Notes under the pieces: generated by a model | What the model was told of the DNA's origin: nothing | What the model saw: the letters and a program-made list of their open reading frames with translations, nothing else | The model's database searches: none | Assembly: GCA_001838165.1 (NCBI GenBank) | Contig: KV835892.1 | Coordinates: 62,001 to 126,000 of the forward strand | Source: Actinomyces sp. HMSC035G02 | Lineage (GTDB): Bacteria; Actinomycetota; Actinomycetes; Actinomycetales; Actinomycetaceae | Direction of reading: 5' to 3' | Length of the DNA stretch: 64,000 nucleotides | Made by a program: the position numbers and the translations under genes | Part shown: in pieces, positions 38,300-46,720 of the stretch | How the letters are laid out: the number at the start of each line of letters is the position of its first letter | Numbering within the stretch: position 1 is the stretch's first letter

Positions 38300-39853
38300 G
38301 TGAATGACTTTGACAACCAGCCCGACGCGACCGCCGAATTCGACGCGGACGCGGCCGAGAACTACATCGCCGACGCGGAGGTGGCCTCGCCTGACGCGAT
38401 AGACCTGAGCGAGACAGAGACCGAGGCTCGCGCCCGTCTGATGCGCGCCAACCTGGACCAATTCGACCTGGACGAGGAGGACCTGGCGCTCCTGGCCGGT
38501 GAGTCTGCGCACGCGGACTCTGACGACGTCGCAGCCGGCCTGCCCGTTCTCGCAGTCGTCGGCCGCCCCAACGTCGGTAAGTCCACGCTGGTCAACCGCA
38601 TTCTTGGTCGCCGCGAGGCCGTCGTTCAGGACACGCCGGGCGTGACCCGCGACCGTGTCTCGTACCCCGCCGAATGGGCGGGTCGCGACTTCACGCTCGT
38701 CGACACGGGCGGCTGGGAGATCGACGTCAAGGGGCTGGATCGCTCCGTCGCCGAGCAGGCTGAGATCGCCGTCGACCTCGCTGACGCGGTCGTCCTCGTC
38801 CTGGACGCAACCGTCGGCGTCACGGCCTCGGACGAGCGCATCGTGGAGATGCTGCGCGCCAAGAACAAGCCGATCATCCTGGCCGCTAACAAGGTGGACT
38901 CTCCCCTGCAGGAGGCCGACGCCGCCTACCTGTGGAGCCTTGGCCTGGGCGAGCCCTACCCCATTTCCGCCCTGCATGGACGTGGCACCGGTGATCTCCT
39001 TGACGTCGTCATGAAGGTGCTGCCGACCGAGTCGGCCGTTGCCTCGGCCCTGCCATCGGGTGGCCCGCGTCGCGTCGCCCTCGTCGGTCGCCCCAACGTC
39101 GGTAAGTCCTCCCTGCTCAATGCGCTGGCCGGAGGCGAGCGCGTCGTCGTCAACGAGCTCGCCGGCACCACGCGTGACCCCGTCGATGAGCTCATCGAGC
39201 TCGACGGTCGCTCGTGGTGGTTCGTCGACACCGCGGGTATCCGCCGCAAGATGCACCGGACGACAGGCGCCGACTACTACGCCTCCATCCGTACCCAGGC
39301 CGCGATCGAGAAAGCCGAGGTCGCCCTCGTCCTCATCGACGGTTCGACGCCGCCGACCGAGCAGGACGTGCGAGTCGTCCAGCAGGTCATCGACGCGGGC
39401 CGCGCGCTCGTCGTCGTCACCAACAAGTGGGACCTCGTCGACGAGGACCGCCAAAAGGAGATCAAGAACGAGCTCGAGCGCGAGCTGGTTCAGATCCAGT
39501 GGGCACCTCGCATCAACCTGGCCGCAAAGACCGGCTGGCACACCAACCGCATCGTGCGCGCCCTCGACACCGCCCTCGAAGGCTGGGAGACGCGTATCCC
39601 CACCGGACAGCTGAACGCGTTCCTCGGCCAGCTCGTGGCCGCACACCCCCACCCGCTGCGTGGGGGCAAGCAGCCGCGCATCCTCTTTGGCACCCAGGCC
39701 TCGAGCAAGCCCCCGCGCTTCGTGCTGTTCACGACTGGCTTCCTTGATCCCGGATACCGCCGCTTCATCGAACGCCGCCTGCGCGAGACCTTCGGCTTCG
39801 CAGGCACGCCGATTCAGATTTCGGTGCGCGTGCGCGAGAAACGACGCCGGTAA
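38300..39853 (+). CDS. der: GTPase Der (EngA), ribosome assembly
   Basis: 517 aa with two GTPase domains, each with a GRPNVGKS P-loop (about residues 88-95 and 263-270), and a C-terminal KH-like domain. An acidic extension of about 75 residues precedes the first G domain, as in other actinobacterial Der proteins. It is needed for 50S subunit maturation. TAGACT (38288-38293) six bases before the GTG start suggests a leaderless transcript. Its usual partner cmk is 16 kb away on the other strand. Confidence 0.95.
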   Translation: MNDFDNQPDATAEFDADAAENYIADAEVASPDAIDLSETETEARARLMRANLDQFDLDEEDLALLAGESAHADSDDVAAGLPVLAVVGRPNVGKSTLVNRILGRREAVVQDTPGVTRDRVSYPAEWAGRDFTLVDTGGWEIDVKGLDRSVAEQAEIAVDLADAVVLVLDATVGVTASDERIVEMLRAKNKPIILAANKVDSPLQEADAAYLWSLGLGEPYPISALHGRGTGDLLDVVMKVLPTESAVASALPSGGPRRVALVGRPNVGKSSLLNALAGGERVVVNELAGTTRDPVDELIELDGRSWWFVDTAGIRRKMHRTTGADYYASIRTQAAIEKAEVALVLIDGSTPPTEQDVRVVQQVIDAGRALVVVTNKWDLVDEDRQKEIKNELERELVQIQWAPRINLAAKTGWHTNRIVRALDTALEGWETRIPTGQLNAFLGQLVAAHPHPLRGGKQPRILFGTQASSKPPRFVLFTTGFLDPGYRRFIERRLRETFGFAGTPIQISVRVREKRRR

Positions 39854-39869
39854 GGACACGCCGACCCGC

Positions 39870-39963
39870 GTGGCCCGCTTCCACCTGGAGGCGGGCCACA
39901 CCCGTACCTGCACTCCCCCGGCGTGTTTCCACAGGGTCTTGTCGCCCGGTGCCGTTATCCACA
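39870..39963. promoter_or_regulatory. Hairpin after der and DnaA-box-like sites
   Basis: GTGGCCCGC (39870-39878) pairs with GCGGGCCAC (39891-39899), probably ending the der transcript. Downstream, TTATCCACA (39955-39963) is an exact match to the DnaA-box consensus, and GTTTCCACA (39925-39933) is a poorer one 30 bp before it. Two sites so close may be chance or a small DnaA-binding cluster upstream of tag. Confidence 0.4.
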
Positions 39964-40015
39964 GGCCGTGATGTTGTCGCTTGACCGGGCGACGCCACGC
40001 GCGCAGGATCGACGT

Positions 40016-40651
40016 ATGAACACAACGCTCCCCCAATCCGCAGTATCACCCCTAGCCTTAGGCCTCACCGCGAGCGACGACGGACTCGTCCGGCCCACGT
40101 GGGCCTCCCATGACGAGCTGTTACGTAGCTACTACGACACCGAGTGGGGCCTGCCGATCCACGACGAGGCGGGCGTCTTCGAACGCCTCGTGTTGGAGGG
40201 ATTCCAGGCTGGCCTCTCCTGGCGCACGGTCCTGGCAAAACGCGAGGCTTTTCGGGAGGCGTTTGAGGGTTTTATTCCCGACCGCGTCGCCGCCTTCACA
40301 ACCGACGACGTCGATCGTCTCGTGAGCGCACCCGGGATCATTCATAACCGCCGCAAGATCGAGGCGGCGATCGATAACGCTCACGCGACGGTTGCCATCA
40401 GAAACAATCCCGACGCGACGGACGGCCCTTCCCATCTGGGCGAACTGGTCTGGTCGTATCGCCCGGCCCACGATCCACGCCCTCGCTCGCAGGACGAGGT
40501 TCCCACGCAGCTGCCGGAGTCGGTGGCACTCGCCGCCGACCTCAAGAGCCGAGGGTTTCGTTTCGTGGGCCCCACGACGATGCTCGCGCTGATGGCAGCA
40601 ATCGGCATCGTCAACACCGATATCGTCGGAACGCACCGCAGGCCTCGATAG
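40016..40651 (+). CDS. tag: 3-methyladenine DNA glycosylase I family protein
   Basis: 211 aa. The Tag signature is present as LLRSYYDTEWGLPIHDEAGVFE with FQAGLSWRTVLAKREAFREAF following. It would excise 3-methyladenine from DNA. Odd points: the N-terminal Cys and the YHDxEWG His (here YYDTEWG) are missing, and the C-terminal His-x3-Cys zinc ligands are replaced by NTDIVGTHRRPR. It thus lacks the 'zinc snap' of E. coli Tag and may be a zinc-free variant. Confidence 0.82.
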   Translation: MNTTLPQSAVSPLALGLTASDDGLVRPTWASHDELLRSYYDTEWGLPIHDEAGVFERLVLEGFQAGLSWRTVLAKREAFREAFEGFIPDRVAAFTTDDVDRLVSAPGIIHNRRKIEAAIDNAHATVAIRNNPDATDGPSHLGELVWSYRPAHDPRPRSQDEVPTQLPESVALAADLKSRGFRFVGPTTMLALMAAIGIVNTDIVGTHRRPR

Positions 40652-40710
40652 AGCGCAGATCTACGGATCTGGTGTCCTCACTCTCCCGCAAGATCTGGCA
40701 TGATGGTGCC

Positions 40711-41223
40711 ATGGCATTGTCACAGAAGCTCCTCAGCCAGGACGAGATCGTCGTCCGCCACATGCACACCCACATCAAGAAGCTGCTCCCCGCGATCATC
40801 GTGGAGTCGATCCTCGTTATCGCAGCGGCTGTCGGGTCTTTCTACGTTCCTGAGAACGCGCGCTACTGGGCGCTTCCGACCATTTGGATCGCCGTCCTCC
40901 TCCTGTCGATTCCTCTCATCGTCGTTCCGTGGATCAAGTGGATCACGACGACCTACACGGTGACGACCAAGCGGGTCATCACCCGGACCGGCATCATCAA
41001 GCGCACCGGCCACGACCTACCGCTCACCCGCATCTCCGACATCCAGATCGAAAAGGATTTCGACGACCGAATCTTCGGCTGCGGAACCCTCGCCCTCCAA
41101 ACCTCCGCGGATGACCCGTTGCTCCTGCGCGACGTGCCGAAGGTTGAGACGGTGCAGGTCGAGATTTCCAACCTGATCTTCAACGATGTTCAGGGAGCCA
41201 TCGACGCGGATCCGACGAGCTGA
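40711..41223 (+). CDS. PH-domain (YdbS-like) membrane protein
   Basis: 170 aa. Two hydrophobic segments (about residues 27-48 and 52-75) are followed by a bacterial PH domain (DUF304) with YTVTTKRVITRTGIIKRTG and the ISDIQIEKDFDDRIFGCGTL segment. The function is unknown. The ATG at 40711 is chosen; CATGAT lies six bases upstream, a weak leaderless signature. It stands alone, 60 nt after tag. Confidence 0.8.
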   Translation: MALSQKLLSQDEIVVRHMHTHIKKLLPAIIVESILVIAAAVGSFYVPENARYWALPTIWIAVLLLSIPLIVVPWIKWITTTYTVTTKRVITRTGIIKRTGHDLPLTRISDIQIEKDFDDRIFGCGTLALQTSADDPLLLRDVPKVETVQVEISNLIFNDVQGAIDADPTS

Positions 41224-41269
41224 TCACACTCCAAGGTACAGCCCTGTCACCTGCGGGTAGCATGGCGTC

Positions 41270-42064
41270 ATGTTCGATTTTCATGGTTTCGAAATGACGG
41301 TCTTTAAGCTCCTGATCGGTATCACCCTGATCGTCCTCCACCTGCGCCTCACGGGCAAGCAGCAGACGGTCCAGCTGACACCGATCGACTTTATCGGGAA
41401 CTTTATCCTCGGTGGCATTATCGGCGGCGTCATCTACAACCACGCAATCTCGTTCGCGGAGTACATCAGCTTCCTGCTCGTCGCCTTTGGAATCATCTCC
41501 GGCCTGAACTACCTGACGTCGAAGTTCATGTCGACCCGCTCGCTCGTGATGGGAAAGGCGTACACGATCATCGAGGGCGGGCGATTTACTCAGGACGCGC
41601 TCGACAACACGGATCACAAGCTCGACCCCGTCGAGTTTCTCGCAGAGCTACGCGGCATGGGCATTTTTTCGCTCAGCGACATCAGCCTCGTACAACGCGA
41701 AGCCAACGGCTCCCTGACGGTACGGCGCAAGGGCGAGGGCGGCGTCAACTACGTCCTGGTGTCCAATGGGCAGGTCGTGACCGACAACCTCAAGTTGGCA
41801 CATCGCGACGAGGAATGGTTGCGCACAGAGCTTTCGTCGGCGGGCGTCGGCGAACTGGAGGATCTCTTCGTTGTCGAACTTGACGCCGACAACCGGCTGA
41901 ACATCATCTCTCAGACGGGAAACACAACTGCGATGACAGTGTCTGATCCGACCATCACGGAGGTGACGATGGTGACCGAGTTCCAGAACCCAGATTCTCA
42001 GGCTCCCACCCTCGAGGATTTCGCAACAGAGGGTACCGACGCGAAGGCTCAGACATCCAAGTGA
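41270..42064 (+). CDS. DUF421 / YetF-like membrane protein
   Basis: 264 aa. Three N-terminal membrane segments and then a cytoplasmic YetF-type domain: MGKAYTIIEGGRFTQDALDN and LAELRGMGIFSLSDISLVQ are typical. The last ~45 residues are hydrophilic. Family members have no settled function. TAGCAT (41258-41263) six bases before the ATG suggests a leaderless transcript. It is the last chromosomal gene before the integrated element. Confidence 0.83.
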   Translation: MFDFHGFEMTVFKLLIGITLIVLHLRLTGKQQTVQLTPIDFIGNFILGGIIGGVIYNHAISFAEYISFLLVAFGIISGLNYLTSKFMSTRSLVMGKAYTIIEGGRFTQDALDNTDHKLDPVEFLAELRGMGIFSLSDISLVQREANGSLTVRRKGEGGVNYVLVSNGQVVTDNLKLAHRDEEWLRTELSSAGVGELEDLFVVELDADNRLNIISQTGNTTAMTVSDPTITEVTMVTEFQNPDSQAPTLEDFATEGTDAKAQTSK

Positions 42065-42498
42065 CCGTCGCAACGCTCCACTCGCGATCCAGTCCCGGCC
42101 TCGTTCTTCATTGGACGAGGCCGGGACTGCACATCGGGGCAGCTCGCGAGGTTTACGAACATACCGGAACACCGTGCGTTGTTGCGTCCGCCGACCACGC
42201 ATGACCATCACCGTGGCCGCATAGATAAGCAGGTCGAAATCATCCCCGTTGACGACTTCGACCTGTGAAACAGTTTACTGCAGTCATTCAAAGACATGTG
42301 ACCAAATCAGTGGACACACATCAGCCCTCCCACCTGTAAAAATGGGTGAAAGATTGGCGGAAAACCGCATTTTACCAGCCGAAATAATAGCAAAAAATGT
42401 TGCATCACATTTCGGTTACAAACGAACAGCTCTGGCCGACCAAGGACCGAGGTCCCCACCGTAGCCCGGCGCACCAACTGCCGTTAAGCGCATATAAA
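42065..42498. other. Intergenic region with hairpins, no gene seen
   Basis: A 14-bp perfect stem AGTCCCGGCCTCGT (42091-42104) with its complement at 42115-42128 probably ends the YetF-like gene. A second inverted repeat CAGGTCGAA (42230-42238) with TTCGACCTG (42257-42265) is of unknown role. The rest, AT-rich from 42290 on, has a 71-codon frame (42249-42464) that resembles nothing and is not called. Confidence 0.6.
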
Positions 42499-42526
42499 AA
42501 ACCGCGAGAAACAAATTCTCGCGGTT
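42494..42526 (-). terminator. Original terminator of tRNA-Pro, now displaced
   Basis: AACCGCGAGAA (42500-42510) pairs with TTCTCGCGGTT (42516-42526), followed on the minus strand by TTTTTATATG. It lies 5 bp beyond the tRNA-derived repeat, exactly where the minus-strand tRNA-Pro gene would end without the inserted element. It is now 10.7 kb from the complete tRNA gene. Confidence 0.85.
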
Positions 42527-42530
42527 CTTA

Positions 42531-42568
42531 TCGTCGGGCTGGCGGGATTTGAACCCACGACCCCTTGA
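42531..42568. repeat. attL: 38-bp copy of the tRNA-Pro 3' end
   Basis: Identical over 38 bases to 53180-53217. It contains the T-arm and 3' acceptor strand of the tRNA but not the anticodon arm or 5' half. It is followed by the int gene. Because the complete tRNA lies at the other end, this is the displaced original 3' end. Confidence 0.92.
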
Positions 42569-42687
42569 GAAGGGTATTCAATTCATAGGGATCCCCAGGG
42601 CACTGCGGGTTTTTGGCGGGATAGCAATGTTTTTCCCGTCTTCATTCTTCCCGTCAACACCCGATGAAACCCCTGTAATCCCATGAG

Positions 42688-42716
42688 TCAAGATACTTTT
42701 CAAGATGAGGTGAGGG
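42688..42716. repeat. Putative integrase arm-binding repeats, left end
   Basis: Two close copies of TCAAGATG-like sequence followed by AGGTGAGGG, overlapping the 3' end of int. The same composite sequence, with four or five differences, recurs at 53104-53133 near the right end and in the same orientation. Such pairs of arm sites flank the core in tyrosine-integrase attachment sites. Confidence 0.6.
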
Positions 42717-43974
42717 CCTGCGAGGCCGCCGCCTTGAGGGCCTCGACCTCGCGCGCGTCGGTGTAGTGGGATCGGTTAATCTCTCTCGTGTGCCCGAGCA
42801 GGCGGATCCGCTGGTCCTCGGGAACCACGTCGGCCAAGATCGAGTTGATCGTCGTTCTCCATGAGTGCCCTCGCTCGACCCTGAACATCTCAATGCCGCA
42901 CGCCTCGGCCAGTTCCTCATACACGCCTGCGAGTTTGCGGTCCCTGTTTCTGGGCAGCCACTCTTTCATCGGATCGGTGGGCGCGCCGAACAGGTACGCG
43001 CCCTCGGGCAATCCCTCGATCCTCTCCACGAGCAGCCGCGCTACTCGGTCATCGAGCACGGGCACACGGCGTGCTTTTCGCGTCTTCGTGGCCTCACCGG
43101 ACAGGGCGAACACGACGTTCCCGTTGTCGTCTACCTCGACCTCGCTCACGGGACGTTTGCCGATCTCTGAGGTTCGCATCCCCGTGGCGGCCTGGGTGAG
43201 GACGAACTCCAGCAGCGACCGACGCTCGACAATCCGATCGTCTAGGGTCCAGCGTCCCCGTTTCGGCTTCTCCACCGCCTTCGGGTCCTGGGTAAGCAGC
43301 CACTCGATCGCCTTGTGATACTCCTCCCGCGTGAGAGCGTGTCCGCCGCGTTGGACGGGTGGCTTGCGGGATCTCGACAGGTCGAGGTCAAGGTCTGCGA
43401 GCGGGTTGTACTGCAACAGGCCGTCCAGTTTCAGTGGTCGAGCAAGATACTTTGAGGCGACCAACTTCGCGTGCTTCACGTTCTTGGCCCCATGCAGCCG
43501 CCCGATCTCCTCTAGGCACTCTTTGAGCGCGCGGGGCCTCATCGCCGCTTCGATGGACAGCCCCTTGAGGGCGTGTCGGTGACGGTGGCCTTTCTCGTCG
43601 GAGCCGCACTCCCCGAGGAGCAGCCTGTAGGAGAGCCAGTAGCGTGCCCTCGTGGCCTCAGCGAGACGCTCGGACTCGATGGCAGGCTTGGTGATCGCTG
43701 CCATGTACTCAGCCACGGGCGAGCGCAGAGACCATGAGGATGTTCCGGAGGTCTGAAGCAGTTCATTAGCCTTGGAACGTGCCCTGGCACGCACATCCGC
43801 CCTTGTGGGGGCCTGGGTCTTCATGTGGAGCGTGCGCCCGTCGTGCAGCATGATGCGCCACTGAAGGCGGAAACCGCCGTCGATGGGGACTGGGGTCGCT
43901 CGGTCGATGGAGTGCTGGCCGGGTGAGAGCACAACACGGGCCACTCGCTTCTTCTTTGTTGCCGGTTCTGTCAT
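42700..43974 (-). CDS. int: Tyrosine recombinase integrase
   Basis: 424 aa from the ATG at 43974. The catalytic residues are present: Arg in ATGMRTSEIG, His and Arg in HSWRTTIN, His in LLGHTREIN and Tyr in RSHYTDA near the C-terminus. The N-terminal part has an arm-binding-like domain (RIMLHDGRTLHMK) and a SAM-like core-binding region. It would recombine the 38-bp core between element and tRNA-Pro. GGAGG ends only one base before the start, unusually close. It is divergent from the excisionase-like gene. Confidence 0.92.
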   Translation of the reverse strand: MTEPATKKKRVARVVLSPGQHSIDRATPVPIDGGFRLQWRIMLHDGRTLHMKTQAPTRADVRARARSKANELLQTSGTSSWSLRSPVAEYMAAITKPAIESERLAEATRARYWLSYRLLLGECGSDEKGHRHRHALKGLSIEAAMRPRALKECLEEIGRLHGAKNVKHAKLVASKYLARPLKLDGLLQYNPLADLDLDLSRSRKPPVQRGGHALTREEYHKAIEWLLTQDPKAVEKPKRGRWTLDDRIVERRSLLEFVLTQAATGMRTSEIGKRPVSEVEVDDNGNVVFALSGEATKTRKARRVPVLDDRVARLLVERIEGLPEGAYLFGAPTDPMKEWLPRNRDRKLAGVYEELAEACGIEMFRVERGHSWRTTINSILADVVPEDQRIRLLGHTREINRSHYTDAREVEALKAAASQALTSS

Positions 43975-44027
43975 ACCTCCATTGTAAGATACGCTGTTCC
44001 CCTGGTTCAAGTGGGAGTGAGGTGGAG

Positions 44028-44057
44028 TTGCGGGGATTTGGTGGGGTATGCTAGGAT
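44028..44057 (+). promoter_or_regulatory. Promoter of the excisionase/replication leader
   Basis: TTGCGG (44028-44033), an 18-bp spacer and TAGGAT (44052-44057) form a plausible sigma-70-type promoter on the plus strand, with transcription expected from about 44064. It lies in the 347-bp gap between divergent int and xis-like genes. Confidence 0.5.
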
Positions 44058-44063
44058 CGGAGC

Positions 44064-44320
44064 AAGTCCTTCGGGCCGATCCCACTAAGGGTTGGCACAC
44101 CTCGATATCTCCGGGGTGAGGGGATTAGCCTGGACCAGTATGAGATTGTCTGGTTGAGAGTTTTCGAACTCTTACATCTTCCTCGACGGGATGGAAGGTG
44201 CCGAACGATTGAGCCGCGCCCACCGATGGGCAGCAACACACCCCGTGCGGTGTTGAACAAGGGCTTCCGACCTTAACTGGCGGTGACAAGCCCTTTTCCT
44301 ACTCAGGGAAAGGGCTTTGC
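44064..44320 (+). ncRNA. Multi-hairpin leader RNA with alternative terminal pairings
   Basis: This gene-free stretch folds into a series of stems readable by eye: a CACCTCG/CGGGGTG stem near 44097-44117, ACCAG/CTGGT near 44134-44154, GAGAGTT-TTCG-AACTCTT (44156-44173), CATCTTCC/GGAAGGTG (44175-44200), GCCCA/TGGGC, and CAACAC/GTGTTG. It ends in a 12-bp hairpin (44288-44299 with 44306-44317). AAGGGCTT (44259-44266) is an exact complement of the left arm of that hairpin (44288-44295), so two exclusive folds are possible. The hairpin's right arm contains the ribosome site for the next gene. It matches no riboswitch class I know. Confidence 0.55.
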
Positions 44321-44321
44321 T

Positions 44322-44585
44322 ATGCCTACTGCTTCTGTTATTACCTCTGCCACGCTCGACGATGAGCGCGCTCTATCCCCCGTTGAGGCCGCTGCTTTTC
44401 TCGGCGTCTCTGCCAAGACCCTGACGAACTGGCGCAGCCTGGGCAAGGGGCCATCCTATCTCAAGTATGACCTGGGCGGTGACCTGGACGGCCAGGGCCG
44501 TCGTCGTGGGTCCGTCGCTTATCAACTCAAGGACCTGCTTGACTTCATGCAGGCTCATCGGACCGTGACCGGGGGCCAACGATGA
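44322..44585 (+). CDS. xis: Excisionase-like helix-turn-helix protein
   Basis: 87 aa from the ATG at 44322. LSPVEAAAFLGVSAKTLTNW (about residues 18-37) is a MerR/excisionase-type helix-turn-helix, followed by a basic stretch GQGRRRGSVAYQLKDLLDFM. Such proteins act as recombination directionality factors or repressors in integrative elements. The ribosome site AGGGAAAGGG lies in the right arm of the leader hairpin, so translation should depend on leader folding. A GTG at 44283 upstream would put the hairpin inside the gene and is less likely. Confidence 0.75.
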   Translation: MPTASVITSATLDDERALSPVEAAAFLGVSAKTLTNWRSLGKGPSYLKYDLGGDLDGQGRRRGSVAYQLKDLLDFMQAHRTVTGGQR

Positions 44586-44608
44586 ACTCCAGCACCCCCT
44601 CTAGACCG

Positions 44609-44980
44609 GATGTAGCAGTTTTGCTCAAGAACTGCTACATCAGCGGCCAACACGATTGTCTCGTTTACCAGGAAAAACGCTTCCGTATAGCAGATGTTGC
44701 AGATCCGCTCAAAAAATCTGCTACACGGTTTTGCCTAGTATCTCAGGCGAAACTCGTCGATGTAGCAGATTTTCGTGTAGCAGATTTCTTTTTTAGTCAG
44801 CCTAGAAGCGGTTGGTCTGAAAAAGTGTACTTTTTTTGTACGCACTGTACTTTTTGGCTCGTACGCACCCCGGAAACGTTGGCATCTCAACGAATTCCGC
44901 GCGCACGCGTACGTACAGATAAGGGGTTCTACCAAGGAATAGCCGCTGTACTCGTCTGTACTTTTGTACTTTTTTGCCCC
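44609..44980. other. Iteron-like repeat region, probable replication origin
   Basis: Six copies of TGTAGCAG(A/T)T lie here: 44611 (+), 44632 (-), 44686 (+, one mismatch), 44717 (-), 44761 (+) and 44776 (+). The first two form a 12-bp perfect inverted repeat, GATGTAGCAGTT (44609-44620) with AACTGCTACATC (44630-44641). From 44824 a second family, TGTACTTTTT with GTACGCAC, repeats twice and then in shortened form near 44947-44976. The region is AT-rich and stands directly before rep. A 142-codon frame across it (44582-45010) is probably not a protein. Confidence 0.6.
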
Positions 44981-45006
44981 TCTGTCAGCGTGGGGAGGGT
45001 TCTTTC

Positions 45007-46308
45007 ATGACCACGATTGACCTCCTCAACTCCACCGCTCCCGTCCGAGCGTTCCAGCTCACCACACACCTGAAATCCGGCTACTCGGTCGCGCTCCTTG
45101 AGCGGGGCCTCGCCCACAAAACCATCAAGGGCTGGGTCTGGATTCTCCACGACCGCGACGAGACAACGGACAATCTGCACTGCGTCTTCTGGTGCGAGCG
45201 TGACCCGGGTCTGGAGACGCTTTCGCGCTGGTTCTCGCTACCTTCGACGCAGTTCGACCGCATCAAGCGGGGCAAAGAGGGTATCGCCGCGTGTGTGAAG
45301 TACCTCCTCCACGACGACGAGGACTCGCAGGCTGCGGGTAAGGCCCGTTACCAGCCCTCTGACCTCCATGCGGTCCCGGGGTGGGACTGGCAGGAGTTCC
45401 TGCGCGAGATGGCCCTCAAGGAGGCGTTGTCTGGCACTTCACGCCAGAAGTCGCGCGGTCTCGTCCAGCAGGTTGCCTCGGGTGAGATTAGCGTCCGTGA
45501 GGCACTGAGACGAGGGGCGCGATCGGAGTCACAACTGCGCCGTTTGCGGGCGATGTACCTGGCGCAGCAGGACCCGACCGCGCAGAGGATCGCTTTCTAC
45601 GTCTACGGCGAGGACTACTACGCGGTCCAGACCTTGAGCAGGGGTCTCGCTGAGGCCCTCGCCGAGGGACGCAGCAACGTTTTTGAGTTCATCTCGACCT
45701 TCGACCTCTACGACGGTGAGCCTGTCATCCACGCGACCATCGACGATCCGTTCGACTTTCGCGAGCCCTTCGGAAGCGACGGGGAACGTGCACGAGCTTT
45801 TGTGGCGCTGTTTCCTAGCCGCACATTGATCGAGACCCGGTACGGCCCCTCGCAACTGCTTCACAAGCACGTGGTCATTGCCGGTTGCTGCTCGCCGGAC
45901 TACTTCCAGGACAGGCTTGCGACGCTGATCGCAGGTTGGAAAGACTTCTATGGACGACGGAGCAAGCCATTCGTTGAGTCGTATTTGCCGATCATCCTTG
46001 CGGTGAACGCCGACGAGTTGGCCGTGCAGGTGAACCAGGGCGTGCTCGGCGAGGGAGCGTTCGAGCAGTACCGTTCACTGGGCACGTTCCGAATGAATTT
46101 GAGGAACGTCATTGAACAGTCTCGCGGTCTTTCCGAGGACGAGCGGTTTGCCATCGAGAGCGCAGCAATGAGACAAAACCTTGCGCCTGCACTTGAGGCG
46201 AGGCAGGCCATCATCGACGCGACCACCGTCGCCTCATCTGATGGCGAGAGTGCTCGCGCCGAGATCGAGCAACTGCTCGAAGAGGCGGGTCAGCGGATCG
46301 CCGACTGA
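45007..46308 (+). CDS. rep: Plasmid replication initiator protein
   Basis: 433 aa from the ATG at 45007 with GGGAGGG 7 nt upstream. The N-terminal part resembles rolling-circle/Rep_2-type initiators: WILHDRDETTDNLHCVFW is where an HUH motif is expected, though only one His is kept, and ACVKYLLHDDED holds the likely tyrosine region. A helicase-like part follows, with FDLYDGEPVI near residue 235, but its expected P-loop is replaced by FYVYGEDYYAVQ near 200. It would initiate replication of the excised circle. The degenerate motifs make its present activity uncertain. Confidence 0.7.
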   Translation: MTTIDLLNSTAPVRAFQLTTHLKSGYSVALLERGLAHKTIKGWVWILHDRDETTDNLHCVFWCERDPGLETLSRWFSLPSTQFDRIKRGKEGIAACVKYLLHDDEDSQAAGKARYQPSDLHAVPGWDWQEFLREMALKEALSGTSRQKSRGLVQQVASGEISVREALRRGARSESQLRRLRAMYLAQQDPTAQRIAFYVYGEDYYAVQTLSRGLAEALAEGRSNVFEFISTFDLYDGEPVIHATIDDPFDFREPFGSDGERARAFVALFPSRTLIETRYGPSQLLHKHVVIAGCCSPDYFQDRLATLIAGWKDFYGRRSKPFVESYLPIILAVNADELAVQVNQGVLGEGAFEQYRSLGTFRMNLRNVIEQSRGLSEDERFAIESAAMRQNLAPALEARQAIIDATTVASSDGESARAEIEQLLEEAGQRIAD

Positions 46309-46324
46309 CCCCTGATTAGACCCG

Positions 46325-46365
46325 AGAGCCAAACGGCTCTGCCCTCAGCCGGGATGGGCACCGGC
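46325..46365 (+). terminator. Two small hairpins after rep
   Basis: AGAGCC (46325-46330) pairs with GGCTCT (46335-46340), and GCCGG (46348-46352) with CCGGC (46361-46365). No T-run follows. They separate rep from the mobilization genes. Confidence 0.4.
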
Positions 46366-46396
46366 ATCACTTCACTATTACGAAAGGAAGATCATC

Positions 46397-46720
46397 GTGG
46401 CGAATCTCGATAAGGAAATTGAAGCCGCTCGTGAAAGAGTCGAGCGTCTGAAGGAGAAGAAGCGCGTTGCTGAAGCGAAGGAACGTGCGCGTCTTGCAGA
46501 GGCGATTTTGAGTGTTCTTGACGAGATCAAGAACAACGAAAATGAGAACGCCGATCAGGTGAGCGTTACTGCGCTTATGAATCGAGCGAAGGCGAAGATT
46601 GATGCGCAAAACGCGAAGCGTAAGCGTGCTGCTGCTAAGGCAGCCGCGCGTCGCCGTGAGGCGAACAGCGGAGCGAGGAATGAGTCAGGTTCTCAGCCCG
46701 TTTGGGGTGGAGAACAATGA
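46397..46720 (+). CDS. Small charged coiled-coil protein of the mobilization region
   Basis: 107 aa. Residues 1-45 are a Lys/Glu/Arg-rich coiled coil (VERLKEKKRVAEAKERARLA) and residues 70-95 are strongly basic (KRKRAAAKAAARRREA). GTG start with AAAGGAAG upstream. No family recognised. Its stop overlaps the mobC start as ATGA, so it is probably a relaxosome accessory or DNA-binding protein made together with MobC. Confidence 0.65.
   Translation: MANLDKEIEAARERVERLKEKKRVAEAKERARLAEAILSVLDEIKNNENENADQVSVTALMNRAKAKIDAQNAKRKRAAAKAAARRREANSGARNESGSQPVWGGEQ

Noticed and set aside
42249..42464. 71-codon frame before the element
   Set aside because: No ribosome site, no recognisable features, AT-rich intergenic DNA.
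42531..42568. A second, truncated tRNA gene
   Set aside because: It has only the T-arm and 3' acceptor strand and is an exact copy of part of the complete tRNA-Pro; it is an attachment-site scar.
44609..44785. CRISPR array
   Set aside because: The repeats are about 10 bp, in both orientations and unevenly spaced, next to a rep gene; no cas genes.
44582..45010. 142-codon frame coupled to the end of the excisionase-like gene
   Set aside because: It spans the iteron repeats and their inverted copies, has low-complexity output with repeated VADV/FFF stretches and no homologous pattern. The start overlap (ATGA) is suggestive but not enough.
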